Positions 1 to 8,088 of a DNA stretch of 64,000 bases are shown here, piece after piece. A model generated the notes under the pieces. It made no database searches. It had not been told where the DNA came from and saw only the letters and a list, made by a program, of their open reading frames with translations. The DNA is from Candidatus Poribacteria bacterium WGA-3G (lineage in GTDB: Bacteria; Poribacteria; WGA-4E; WGA-3G), in assembly GCA_000406005.1 (NCBI GenBank), contig ASZN01000005.1, positions 104,167-168,166 on the forward strand. Reading direction: 5' to 3'. How positions within the stretch are numbered: position 1 is the stretch's first letter; each line of letters begins with the position of its first letter. The translations under genes and the position numbers were made by a program.

Positions 1-498
1 TTCCAGTGCTTGGAATTCTGCGGTATTGCGAATACGCTCAAATGCGGGGTCCGCTTTTGCGTTAGAAAGTGCTGCTTTATCTATACGAATCGCCTCACGA
101 AGAGATGCAATGGATCGTGCGTTCTCTTCCTTCTGTGAATAGGCGACAGCGAGGTTATAATGCGCTTTCGCGAAGTTGGCATCCAACTGTATTGCACGTT
201 GCCACGCTTGGATGGCTCTGTCGAGTTCACCTTGATTGCCGTAGACAACACCCAACGTAAAGAACGGCATGACCCATCCCGGTTCGTTCTGGATCGCCAA
301 TTCGAGTTCGGTGATGGCTTGTGCAAAATTGCCGTTCTCAGCAGACTGCATACCCCAATTATAGTGTGCGACAGCGACTTCGTTCGGTTCGAGGGCATCC
401 GTGTTTTGGGAATACGGTATCGCTTTCGTGCCACACGCTGTGAGGTAGAATGCGATACCTGCGATTAAAAATAGCGCGCTGAATCTATATAAAGTCAT
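1..498 (-). CDS. TPR-repeat lipoprotein, C-terminus cut by window edge
   Basis: The reading frame opens at 498 after a good ribosome site (GGAGGGAAAG) and runs off the left edge, so 166 residues are visible. The N-terminus is a lipoprotein signal: a hydrophobic stretch ending in the lipobox LTAC, with Cys22 as the predicted lipidated residue. It is followed by at least three tetratricopeptide repeats (about residues 43-145, with alternating A-x-x-x-W-x-x-A patterns). It is probably an envelope-anchored protein-interaction scaffold. The partner and exact role cannot be told from sequence. Confidence 0.8.
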   Translation of the reverse strand, partial: MTLYRFSALFLIAGIAFYLTACGTKAIPYSQNTDALEPNEVAVAHYNWGMQSAENGNFAQAITELELAIQNEPGWVMPFFTLGVVYGNQGELDRAIQAWQRAIQLDANFAKAHYNLAVAYSQKEENARSIASLREAIRIDKAALSNAKADPAFERIRNTAEFQALE

Positions 499-548
499 AA
501 CTTTCCCTCCATCGTTCCGTTACATTTTAGCAGAAGATAGGGTTAAAA

Positions 549-746
549 TCAAGGGATAGTTAAACGGGTATTATCGGGTGAGAGCTGTATATCGTTTATT
601 ACGCCTTTTCCGAGTCGGGCTTTGGCACCTTCGGGTAAACTAAGTTGGGTATAGTCCTGTGCCTGTGCAAAGGTGTTCGTTAGAAATAGCGTTGAAACGA
701 GTGTCACTAAAAGAGTAGAAAAATATGTGGTTTTCATTAGGTCCAT
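549..746 (-). pseudogene. Remnant of a secreted WD40-like repeat protein
   Basis: This is a 65-residue open frame with a clear signal peptide (hydrophobic core ending near TFAQAQ). It is followed by LPEGAKARLGKG and then IQLSPDNTRL, which resembles the start of the first blade of a WD40/beta-propeller protein. The frame stops right there with TGA, and TAA follows two codons later. The remaining propeller is absent and the next gene starts about 50 bp downstream. I read it as the 5' end of a gene truncated by deletion. MKTT at 737 is an alternative start. Confidence 0.5.
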
Positions 747-766
747 TTTCCTTTTATCGCTTGAAC

Positions 767-2056
767 CTACACAAGCGAATTCAAAATTGGGAGCAAGGTA
801 CGCATTGTCGGAACGTCTCGGAATGTGAAACCGAACTGCAAAAAATAAGCCGATGTCTCTAATGCTTCCGCAATCAACGGCTTTTTTTCCAACTCTTTTG
901 AGACACCGAGGATAAGGGATACATTTTTCTCTTCAGCGAGGGTGTTGAGTCTCGCAATGAGATGTCCCTGATGCCACGGATGGAACAACTCAATAGCGGT
1001 CTCTACACCACTTTTGTGAATGAGTTGATAGTCAGGGAAGCAGTAGAAATCGCCTGCTAATGGAAGAAACTGGCTCCCCGGACGAATCTGCCAATCTTCG
1101 GTTTTGTTGCGGAGCATCGCCTGAAAAAGTTGGATGTCTTCAGGGATATAGGCGAGAAACTGCTGTGAAATCGGTTTGATACCGCAGGATTCATCAAGCG
1201 ATAGTCGAGAACGCCGCTTGTTTCTAAACTGGACCTCTGCAGTCAATTCCCATTTCGGTTGATGCAAAACGGCGAGGAAGAAGTTCGCCAAATTCATACC
1301 GTAACGCTTCGTTTTGTAAAATAGGTTGAGCGGTCCGTCCACGGTAATCTCATACAATTCTTCTTCTTTCCGAATTGTGGAGAGGAGTTGGTTGAATCTG
1401 AGGTACTTGAACAGTTGGCGGAGCTCGGCTGTCATAGAATCGGAGAGTTTTAGCGTCAGCGAATTGCAATGAAGGAGCAATCCTTGTACCTGCGCAGCAT
1501 TATAACGATGAAGCAGACGTTCAGCGGAAAGCGTATTGAATGTCAAAACCGGTTGGTTACTCGGTAAATCCGCGTAGAGTTTAGCACCCAACGTCACACC
1601 GTCTTCTGTAGGAGCGATCTCCGGTCGCGATCCGTCTGCTCCGGCACCGTCTTCTGTAGGAGCGATCTCCGGTCGCGATCCCTCTGCTATTGTCTCTAAC
1701 ACCTTATGCTGATAATCTTCGTAGTCCTGAAACTGTTCTTGTGAAAGCAGATGGCTCGTCTCTGTAAAGAGTTTCTTCCGAAACGCGATCAGTTCTTCGT
1801 TGGGTGCCGTGTCAAACGCTGTCCGATCTAATAGGAGTTTTTCGAGTCCGCGTTTGACGATCGGTGCCCCAGGCGTACTGTCGATAATCTGCTTACTGGA
1901 TTCTAAGAGTGCTGCGCGCGGCGTGTTTATTGAATCTTCAAAAATGGAGATCAATTGCTCAGCAACTACCAGTAGCTGTTTGTGGGTCGGGTTCACGAAC
2001 TGTGGTAAAATTTGACCGCTCTTGATTTTATACTGAAGTAGGTCTTTGGTAAGCAT
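767..2056 (-). CDS. DUF790 protein, Bax1-like nuclease partner of XPB
   Basis: This 429-residue protein matches the DUF790 family, whose archaeal member Bax1 binds the XPB helicase and cleaves DNA near repair bubbles (family knowledge). The C-terminal part carries a PD-(D/E)XK-like core: FPDYQL, then IELFHPWH, around residues 335-365. The XPB gene lies directly upstream on the same strand, 74 bp away, so the two are probably co-transcribed and act together in excision repair. Residues around 125-155 contain a duplicated 16-residue block (GSRPEIAPTEDG twice). It is encoded by a tandem 48-bp palindromic repeat that looks inserted into the gene in frame. Confidence 0.8.
   Translation of the reverse strand: MLTKDLLQYKIKSGQILPQFVNPTHKQLLVVAEQLISIFEDSINTPRAALLESSKQIIDSTPGAPIVKRGLEKLLLDRTAFDTAPNEELIAFRKKLFTETSHLLSQEQFQDYEDYQHKVLETIAEGSRPEIAPTEDGAGADGSRPEIAPTEDGVTLGAKLYADLPSNQPVLTFNTLSAERLLHRYNAAQVQGLLLHCNSLTLKLSDSMTAELRQLFKYLRFNQLLSTIRKEEELYEITVDGPLNLFYKTKRYGMNLANFFLAVLHQPKWELTAEVQFRNKRRSRLSLDESCGIKPISQQFLAYIPEDIQLFQAMLRNKTEDWQIRPGSQFLPLAGDFYCFPDYQLIHKSGVETAIELFHPWHQGHLIARLNTLAEEKNVSLILGVSKELEKKPLIAEALETSAYFLQFGFTFRDVPTMRTLLPILNSLV
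1597..1688. repeat. Tandem 48-bp palindromic repeat inside a gene
   Basis: Copies at 1597-1640 and 1645-1688 are identical over 44 bp except for one base. Each contains the imperfect inverted motif GCGAT-ctccg-GTCGC preceded by TGTAGGA. The 48-bp period preserves the reading frame of the DUF790 gene. The motif resembles the non-coding palindromes seen elsewhere in the window (for example 35501-35521 and 47874-47904), so it looks like a dispersed repeat that landed in coding sequence. Confidence 0.85.
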
Positions 2057-2130
2057 CTTTTAATTATACCTTGCGGTTAAGTGACGTGATTTTGGACTTT
2101 AGCACTGTTTTCTCGAATCCGCTCTCCATT

Positions 2131-3510
2131 TCATGGAGTCTGATAGGCGTGGTGCTGTCTGCGTCGCCTATTAACAAAATGTTCGCCGGTCTGTTTAGAG
2201 ATGAGTTCGTAAAGCACTGCCTGTTTGCCTTCACGTTTACGGAGGATACGTCCGAGCCGCTGCACGTGTTCTCGGACACTCCCGCTCCCTGAAACGATAA
2301 TAGCGACATTCGCCTCCGGTACATCTACGCCTTCATTCAGTACCTTCGAGGTAACCAAGATGGAATAGGTCCCGTCACGGAACCCGTCCAAAAAATCGTT
2401 CCGTTCCTTAAGTTTCGTCTGATGCGTTAGCACCGGCAGAAAAAAACGTGTTCCGATCTGATACGCCGTGTCATTGTCTTGTGTAAAGATGATAATCCGG
2501 TCTCCTCGATGTCTCTGAATGAGTTTCCACACCCACTCCTGTTTTGTGGTAGAGGCGAAACTGAGTTGTTTCTGTGTGAGATATGCTTTGAAGGCAGCAC
2601 GTCCTTCATCGGATTGTGACGCTTTCCAGAGGAAGGTATGCCATCCGCGTGATGTGCCCATATTGATCTTTGCCTGTTTAAGGAAACTTAAATAAGTGCG
2701 GCGCGCCTCCTCGTACTGCACCCGTTCCGTATCCTCCATCTCAACCGCAATAGTCATAACGCGATATTCCGAAAGCGTTTTCCCTGAGAGTTCCTGGACC
2801 TTCGCCTCATAGCAACATTCGCCGACAAGCGCATAGAGACGACTCTCTTTTCCGTCAACCCGTTCAGGTGTCGCTGTCAGTCCCAATCGAAACGGTGCGA
2901 TGCTGCTGATGGCGGCGTACTGATACTGTTCTCCGGGGAGATGGTGGCATTCGTCAAAGACAACAAAGCCGAACCGATTCCCGTAATGTGGCGCGTGCAT
3001 GACTGCGGATTGATAGGTTGTCACCGTAATATCCCTTAATTCGTGTTGACCGCCACCATAAAGCCCGATCTCTTGTCCGAAGTGTTCTGTGAGTACTGCG
3101 TGCCACTGGTGCATGAGGTCAATCGTCGGCACATGGATGAGTGTCGGACGTTGGGTCTCTGCGATGAGCAGAATTGCGATGAAGGTTTTACCGGCACCCG
3201 TCGGAAGACTGACGACACCACGCTTGCCGTTGGCGTGCCACGCGTCAATCGCCTCGGTCTGGTATGGGTAAGGCGTAATTGATTTTCCGTGCGTGAAGGG
3301 TTCGACTGTAAATTGTCTCGCAGTGTCTTGATATGAAATGTCGTGTGCGCGGAGCTGCGAGATAATTTTCCGATAGCGGTAGGCGGGCGCGCGAAAGGTG
3401 AGCGTACGCTCGTCCCAGCGGATATCTGGTAAATCTGATTGAAGTGCCTTCGGAACATTCTGTAGGATGAGAGTGCCTTTATCGAAGTTGATCTTGAGTA
3501 AGGTTTCCAT
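2131..3510 (-). CDS. XPB/Rad25-type DNA repair helicase
   Basis: This 459-residue SF2 helicase has the XPB layout: an N-terminal damage-recognition-like domain (residues 1-70), Walker A PTGAGKT, DEAH-box variant DECHH, motif III LTATPER, then a C-terminal helicase domain ending in the arginine-finger motif QRLGRILRKREGK. It is expected to unwind or translocate on DNA during nucleotide excision repair. The DUF790/Bax1-like gene directly downstream supports that role, since XPB and Bax1 form a complex in archaea. The start is at 3510 with only a weak ribosome site. Confidence 0.9.
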   Translation of the reverse strand: METLLKINFDKGTLILQNVPKALQSDLPDIRWDERTLTFRAPAYRYRKIISQLRAHDISYQDTARQFTVEPFTHGKSITPYPYQTEAIDAWHANGKRGVVSLPTGAGKTFIAILLIAETQRPTLIHVPTIDLMHQWHAVLTEHFGQEIGLYGGGQHELRDITVTTYQSAVMHAPHYGNRFGFVVFDECHHLPGEQYQYAAISSIAPFRLGLTATPERVDGKESRLYALVGECCYEAKVQELSGKTLSEYRVMTIAVEMEDTERVQYEEARRTYLSFLKQAKINMGTSRGWHTFLWKASQSDEGRAAFKAYLTQKQLSFASTTKQEWVWKLIQRHRGDRIIIFTQDNDTAYQIGTRFFLPVLTHQTKLKERNDFLDGFRDGTYSILVTSKVLNEGVDVPEANVAIIVSGSGSVREHVQRLGRILRKREGKQAVLYELISKQTGEHFVNRRRRQHHAYQTP

Positions 3511-3529
3511 AAATCAGGTCTTTCTCTTT

Positions 3530-3652
3530 TCACTGAGATGTATTGAGAAAAAATTTGGCGTTTTTATACGCCTCAAAGTCGAGTTGAATTGGGAAGTAGG
3601 TTGCCTCTTCATCTGTGAGGACATCAAGCGCGCGGTAGAAGAATGTCGTTTT
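3530..3652 (-). pseudogene. Fragment of an AAA ATPase of the 29-kb type
   Basis: The minus strand encodes 40 residues starting KTTFFYRALDVLT, containing YFPIQLDFE, and ending at a TGA. This matches residues just after Walker A of the intact AAA/PD-(D/E)XK protein at 29070-30689 (GKTTFFRLALNTLT and YFPILLDFQ). The glycine of Walker A is replaced by Arg and two in-frame stops lie immediately upstream, so only this piece survives. It shows that the ATPase family was once present at this second site. Confidence 0.6.
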
Positions 3653-3709
3653 GCGCTATTATATCAAATCAGTGTGTGAGAATCAACGGCTTTTTCTTTT
3701 TTCTTCCGC

Positions 3710-3738
3710 TTGATTTTCTGCTGCTATCGTGCTAAAAT
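3710..3738 (+). promoter_or_regulatory. Putative sigma-70-type promoter
   Basis: TTGATT, 17 bp, TAAAAT, with TGC immediately before the -10 box (extended -10). It lies 35 bp upstream of the GTG start of the 2-hydroxyacid dehydrogenase. Confidence 0.5.
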
Positions 3739-3772
3739 AGGTGGAAAATCTTAAAGATGAGGAACGAAACCC

Positions 3773-4738
3773 GTGCCAAAACTTATACTCATGCCGCCAC
3801 AGAACACCGAATCACGCCAGTGGGCTGAGCGTATTCGGAACGAACTACCCATATATACCGTCGTTTTACCGGAGACAGACGAAGCAGTCGCTGAACACCT
3901 ACCTGATGCCGATGCCGTCTGCGGTTGGGTGTCTCCTGAGCAACTCCCCTTGGCGAAAAACCTGAAATGGCTACAGAACCCTGCAGCAGGTCCCTTCCCC
4001 GGCTACTATTATCCCGAACTGATTGAACATCCGGTCGTCGTTTGTAACCCGCGCGGCATCTATAACGACCACATTGCACAGCATATCATGATGTTCGTGC
4101 TTGTGCTTGCCCGTGGGTTGCCCTATTATATGGACGCACAACGTCAAGGTGTCTGGGACAAAGACGCGCGTAAACACGGATATGTTGACCTCGCACAGGC
4201 AACGGCGTTGATTGTCGGCGTTGGTGGTATCGGACATGAAACCGCACGACTCTGTAGTGAATTCGGGATGAAGGTGATCGGTGTTGACGCGCGCTGGGAA
4301 TACGAAGTGCCTTTCGTTGAGAAGCACGATCCGTCAGAACTCGACACACTCCTTCCGCTCGCTGACTTTCTGATAACCACGACACCTCACACACCCGAAA
4401 CCGAGGGGATGTGGCACGAAGAGCGATTTTCCCTGATGAAAAACAGTGCTTATTTCATCAATATCGGACGCGGTAAGACCACGAAAATTGCTGATCTCAT
4501 CGCTGCGCTTGAAGACGGTGTCATTGCTGGATGCGGTTTGGATGTGTTTGAAGTTGAGCCGTTACCCCCTGAAAGTCCGCTCTGGCGATTGCCGAATGTG
4601 TTAATAACACCACATATTGCTGTCAAAGATGCAGAGAATCTCCCGGCACGGCGATTTGAGATTGTCTTGGAAAACGCACGCCGATTCGCTAACGGTGAAC
4701 CCTTACAGAATGTCGTCGATAAGGCAGCGTGGTATTAA
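3773..4738 (+). CDS. D-isomer 2-hydroxyacid dehydrogenase, NAD-binding
   Basis: A 321-residue protein of normal family length. The Rossmann motif GVGGIG lies at residues 149-154, with the acidic Asp172 after the second strand suggesting NAD(H) preference. The catalytic triad is visible as Arg233 (NIGRG), Glu262 (DVFEVEP) and His281 (TPHIA). It should interconvert a 2-keto acid and its D-2-hydroxy acid; the substrate cannot be assigned. Translation starts at GTG 3773 behind GAGGAACG. It appears monocistronic, with a promoter at 3710 and a terminator-like hairpin at 4833. Confidence 0.88.
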   Translation: MPKLILMPPQNTESRQWAERIRNELPIYTVVLPETDEAVAEHLPDADAVCGWVSPEQLPLAKNLKWLQNPAAGPFPGYYYPELIEHPVVVCNPRGIYNDHIAQHIMMFVLVLARGLPYYMDAQRQGVWDKDARKHGYVDLAQATALIVGVGGIGHETARLCSEFGMKVIGVDARWEYEVPFVEKHDPSELDTLLPLADFLITTTPHTPETEGMWHEERFSLMKNSAYFINIGRGKTTKIADLIAALEDGVIAGCGLDVFEVEPLPPESPLWRLPNVLITPHIAVKDAENLPARRFEIVLENARRFANGEPLQNVVDKAAWY

Positions 4739-4832
4739 AAAATGATATGATATTGTCTAAACCTATCTTTCTATTTTACGTCTCAATCCAATAATTAAAA
4801 ATTGCTTGTAGTTTTAAAGCAATTGGTGAGTA

Positions 4833-4853
4833 GGTGGGATTTTCCCACCTTTT
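4833..4853 (+). terminator. Rho-independent terminator-like hairpin
   Basis: Arms GGTGGGA and TCCCACC pair perfectly (7 bp, 3-nt loop) and are followed by TTTT. It lies 95 bp downstream of the dehydrogenase gene and upstream of the frameshifted HTH gene. Confidence 0.55.
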
Positions 4854-4922
4854 ATGTTCTTGTAACCGGTGAACTATATTTTCCGTTAATTTTTCAAATT
4901 AGGACATTTGGAGGACCTTGAG

Positions 4923-5145
4923 ATGTCAAAATTGACGGTTTCAGGGGCTTTGAAACTCGTAAATACCCAAAAGACTACGCTCTATAATGCGATGGGATGC
5001 AGACACGGTAGTGTTCACTACAAAAGACGCTCTCGGCCGAGAGGTCATCAGCACCACAGCCTTGCAACGCTTTTGTGGTATGCTATCACTGTTCTCCCAA
5101 AACGAAAATAACGGGCAATGTTGTAGCAAACTTCGTAAAAATTAA
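4923..5145 (+). pseudogene. Small helix-turn-helix DNA-binding protein, frameshifted
   Basis: A strong ribosome site (GGAGG, 9 bp before ATG 4923) starts MSKLTVSGALKLV, which then continues TTLYNAM. This is the first half of a MerR/excisionase-like HTH found in small plasmid and phage DNA-binding proteins. At the GGG run 4994-4996 the frame must shift by one base. The next frame then continues plausibly (DADTVVFTTKD, GREVISTTALQRF) to TAA at 5143. One extra G therefore splits a gene of about 74 residues. It may be a genuine pseudogene or a sequencing error. Confidence 0.55.
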
Positions 5146-5164
5146 AGGACAAACCTCTTCACAG

Positions 5165-5183
5165 GCGGGGTTTAAAACCCCGC
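5165..5183. repeat. Perfect palindrome GCGGGGTTT-a-AAACCCCGC
   Basis: A 19-bp perfect palindrome in non-coding DNA. It belongs to the loose family of GGGGTT...AACCCC palindromes in this window (compare 35507-35521 and the degenerate GCGGGGTT copy near 13093). Confidence 0.7.
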
Positions 5184-5451
5184 TAATTCGCTGCTGCAAA
5201 CAAGCATACCAATTACTCTTTTCTAATCTTCCCTTCTGGGTCGTAAAATTTCATAGCGACATCCATAGCACGTTCCACCAAAACCACAAAAAACCCACTC
5301 GTAGCTTGGGTTCATAACATTTTGTAAATTTCATGGTACTCCGATTTACTATGAAAACTATGAAATTTCACATTACATTCTTGTCCTGACAACCTCATAA
5401 AACCGACTGCCAAAATATTTACACACCCGCTGCTTTACAATAAGTTTACTA
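5184..5451. other. Intergenic stretch with no recognisable gene
   Basis: There is an inverted repeat with 9-bp arms AAATTTCAT (5326-5334) and ATGAAATTT (5360-5368). On the minus strand, 5213-5296 reads as a 27-residue C-terminal-like tail (ERAMDVAMKFYDPEGKIRKE then stop) that may be a gene remnant but that I cannot assign. Nothing else is visible. Confidence 0.4.
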
Positions 5452-5480
5452 TTGATTTTCTGCACCAAATTTGCTAAGAT
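5452..5480 (+). promoter_or_regulatory. Putative sigma-70-type promoter
   Basis: TTGATT, 17 bp, TAAGAT with TGC before the -10. It shares the string TTGATTTTCTGC and the TGCTAA(A/G)AT end with the promoter at 3710-3738. It would drive the HIT gene, leaving a leader of about 135 nt. Confidence 0.5.
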
Positions 5481-5620
5481 AATAAAAAGATCGGTTCTCT
5501 GAACTCTTTTATTTTTTAAAAATTTAGATTACGCAGCTTGTAATGAAATGGAAGGCGGATTTAAAAACGGTGTGTCAAATTCCAAGTTCGCGTCGTTTAA
5601 CCGCGAGGAAAATTTTAAAA

Positions 5621-6028
5621 ATGGATTGTATCTTTTGTGCGATTGTCGCTGGTGAGATTCCGGCAATCAAAGTCTATGAAGATGAACACGTCTTCGCATT
5701 TATGGATATTGCGCCCGCAAACCCGGGGCATACCCTCCTTATACCGAAGCAACACTATCGAAATATCTTTGATATGCCTGCGGAGATCGGCAGTAAAATT
5801 ATGCAAGCAGCGATTCCGATCGCAAATGCGATCCGGACGGCATTGAAACCGGATGGGCTTAACCTTTTTCAGTCGAATGAAGCCGCAGCGTTTCAGACCG
5901 TTTTCCATTTCCATCTCCACCTAATCCCGCGATGGGAAGGCGACCCGCTTCGGTTACCGTGGCGACCGAGTGAAGGTGATATGGACGAAATCGGGAAAGT
6001 TGCAGCAAAGATTCAGAATGCTTTGTAG
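5621..6028 (+). CDS. HIT-family hydrolase
   Basis: A 135-residue protein of the usual HIT length. The histidine triad is at His96-His98-His100 (HFHLHL), and a CxxC pair at the N-terminus (CIFC) probably binds zinc, as in bacterial Hint/HinT-like proteins. It is expected to hydrolyse nucleotide phosphoramidates or related nucleotides in the cytoplasm. The ATG at 5621 is preferred to an in-frame ATG at 5543 because AGGAAA precedes it and the family N-terminus begins at this residue. Confidence 0.9.
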   Translation: MDCIFCAIVAGEIPAIKVYEDEHVFAFMDIAPANPGHTLLIPKQHYRNIFDMPAEIGSKIMQAAIPIANAIRTALKPDGLNLFQSNEAAAFQTVFHFHLHLIPRWEGDPLRLPWRPSEGDMDEIGKVAAKIQNAL

Positions 6029-6096
6029 GAGTGGTGTATTGGTGTAATTTTTCTTTGGGACTAAGTGTTAACAGATGCAGGGATAATTAAAAATTT

Positions 6097-6816
6097 ATGA
6101 ATATATTGATTACTTCCGCTGGTTCCGAACTGGCGCGCAACTTAGCAGGTGCATTGGCGCAAGAACATACGCTCCGATTAACCGAGTTGTATCCGGTTGA
6201 GGATGTTGAAGGCACGTTTGTGCAAAGCGAACTCGGACACGACGAGTCCACCAACGAATTGGTCCGCGACATGGATACGATTATCCATATCGCCGAAACG
6301 CCGTCTAACCTCCTCGCTGAATCTGAGCAACCCGAGAATTACGCGATCGACTACCAGACGCGCTGTACCTATAACCTACTGATGGCAGCGGTCGCGGAAG
6401 GTGTGAAGCATTTCATTTATGCAAGCACACTCTGCCTTTTCGAGCAACACGGTGAAGATTGGACAGTCACAGAGAGTTGGCGCCCACGTCCATCTGTCTA
6501 TAGTTTTGTACTTTCAAAGCATCTCGGGGAGTTCACGTGCAGGGAATTCGGTCGCGAGGGTAAAATTGACGTGACCTGCCTCCGTCTCGGCAACCTTATC
6601 ACTGCTGATGCCGCAGAGTCAGCTGCCTATGATGCGATGTGGCTTGAGATGAACGACGCAGTGGCTGCTTTCCGATGTGCCCTTGAATCCTCTTCGTCGT
6701 GGCAGATCTTTCATATCCAGTCAGAGTTTCCCGGTTCCCGTTTTTCGATCGGAAAAGCCAAGGGGCATCTGAAGTTTGATCCACAATTCGTACCAGTACA
6801 GGGAAGGGAGGCGTAA
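6097..6816 (+). CDS. Extended-SDR epimerase-like protein, catalytic Tyr missing
   Basis: A 239-residue NAD-dependent epimerase/dehydratase-like protein, two bp before a paralog and probably translated with it. The nucleotide-binding turn is degenerate (TSAGSELA instead of GGxGxxG). The active-site segment reads SFVLSK, so Lys141 is kept but the Tyr four residues earlier is Phe137; the nearest Tyr is at K-6. It may be catalytically impaired, or a regulatory partner of the downstream enzyme. At about 240 residues, both paralogs are shorter than typical 300-residue sugar epimerases. Confidence 0.75.
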   Translation: MNILITSAGSELARNLAGALAQEHTLRLTELYPVEDVEGTFVQSELGHDESTNELVRDMDTIIHIAETPSNLLAESEQPENYAIDYQTRCTYNLLMAAVAEGVKHFIYASTLCLFEQHGEDWTVTESWRPRPSVYSFVLSKHLGEFTCREFGREGKIDVTCLRLGNLITADAAESAAYDAMWLEMNDAVAAFRCALESSSSWQIFHIQSEFPGSRFSIGKAKGHLKFDPQFVPVQGREA

Positions 6817-6818
6817 CC

Positions 6819-7544
6819 ATGAAAGTACTCATTTTAGGTGGTAACGGTTACCTTGGACCACATGTCGTCAAGGCGTTGGAACCTTATTACACGCTTCGCG
6901 TTACGGACATCAATGATCTTGAGACGAAACACGAATCGATGCACATTGATGTCGGTTCGTTGGATCAGGTGATGCGCGCCGCTGAAGGAATGGATACAAT
7001 CATCAACTGCTCTGTGCTGCGACACGACAGACAGTTGGCTTTCGATGTTAGTACACGCGGGTGTTATAACACGATGCGCGCCGCTGTTGAACACGGTATC
7101 CGCCGCGTCATCAACACAGGTCCGCATTTCACGATTCAGGGTGATAGTTATACCACCTACGATTATGAAATTAACCCGGATGTCCCGCCGCATACAAGCA
7201 CCGGACTCTATCCCTTGACGAAAGGGTTAGGGCAGGAAATCTGTAAAGTCTTCACTGAGCATTACGACATCTATGTTCTCTGCTACCTATTCCTCAGTTT
7301 CCGAGAGCATGAAGATCAAGCGGAAGGCACCGACCTCAACCCGTTCTCTGTTAGTTGGCGCGACGCAGGTGAAGCGTTCCGATTGGGTTTGGAGATTGAT
7401 CTCGAAGAACTTCCCTCCCGCTGTGAGATTTTCAACATTTTCGCAGACCTACCGCATCAGCAGTTCTCGAATATCAAGACGAAACGTATCTTAGGTTTTA
7501 ACCCACAGGATAACTTCGAGCGGATGTGGCAGAAAAAGGATTAA
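6819..7544 (+). CDS. NAD-dependent epimerase/dehydratase (extended SDR)
   Basis: A 241-residue Rossmann protein with GGNGYLG (residues 7-13) and an intact active-site pair Tyr131 and Lys135 (YPLTK). The start is two bases after the stop of the upstream paralog, behind GGGAGG, indicating translational coupling. It probably acts on a nucleotide-sugar or related hydroxyl substrate that I cannot identify. The pairing with a partner whose own Tyr is lost suggests a heteromer or a division of labour. Confidence 0.85.
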   Translation: MKVLILGGNGYLGPHVVKALEPYYTLRVTDINDLETKHESMHIDVGSLDQVMRAAEGMDTIINCSVLRHDRQLAFDVSTRGCYNTMRAAVEHGIRRVINTGPHFTIQGDSYTTYDYEINPDVPPHTSTGLYPLTKGLGQEICKVFTEHYDIYVLCYLFLSFREHEDQAEGTDLNPFSVSWRDAGEAFRLGLEIDLEELPSRCEIFNIFADLPHQQFSNIKTKRILGFNPQDNFERMWQKKD

Positions 7545-7590
7545 ATTGCGTGTACACAATGCTTATCAAACGTTCGCAGGAGGAATAGTG

Positions 7591-8082
7591 ATGACCACCA
7601 TTGAGAATCCAATGGAACTAAAAGTAGAACATTTACTGAGTGGCGTTAAACAATTATCGCCGATTGAATTGGATGAATTCACTCGGAAATTTATAGAATG
7701 GCAACAACAAGAAGCAGCGATTGGCGAAGAGGTTGATCCCGATGCCACAGATGCAGAAGTGATAGCGTCTATAAGGAAAAACTCGCGATTACCTGAAAAA
7801 GCATATCGGCGTTATTGGCAGTTACGGCGCAAGCGTGAAGATGAAACTTTAAGCGATGACGAGCAGCAGACCTATGAAGAACTGTTGCGGCAGTCGACAG
7901 TTATGGATATTAAGCGTCTGGAAGCCCTCACTATCTTAGTGCATCGTTGGGGAAAACCTGTAAAAGAAATTATGGCAGAATTGGGACTTATTGTTTTTCA
8001 CTTAGATGAGCCTGAATTTGCAGCGGAATCTACACCAGAGACTTATGCTGAAAATCACAGCGTGGAATCAGGTAAAAGGTAG
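7591..8082 (+). CDS. Hypothetical protein upstream of HNH nuclease
   Basis: A 163-residue, charged, mostly helical soluble protein. The ATG at 7591 follows an excellent ribosome site (AGGAGGAAT), so an upstream in-frame extension is unlikely. The sequence includes HLLSGVKQLSPIELDEF and a Lys/Arg/Glu-rich middle. I recognise no catalytic motif. The HNH endonuclease gene starts 6 bp downstream, so the two form a tight pair. An accessory, antitoxin or targeting role for the nuclease is only a guess. Confidence 0.75.
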   Translation: MTTIENPMELKVEHLLSGVKQLSPIELDEFTRKFIEWQQQEAAIGEEVDPDATDAEVIASIRKNSRLPEKAYRRYWQLRRKREDETLSDDEQQTYEELLRQSTVMDIKRLEALTILVHRWGKPVKEIMAELGLIVFHLDEPEFAAESTPETYAENHSVESGKR

Positions 8083-8088
8083 AAAAAG

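Noticed and set aside
549..551. TGA at the end of the WD40-like remnant as a selenocysteine codon
   Set aside because: A TAA follows two codons later and there is no catalytic-Cys context, so it is a true end.
5213..5296. Minus-strand 27-residue tail (ERAMDVAMKFYDPEGK) as a gene
   Set aside because: Too short, with a stop six codons upstream and no recognised family; kept only as a possible remnant.
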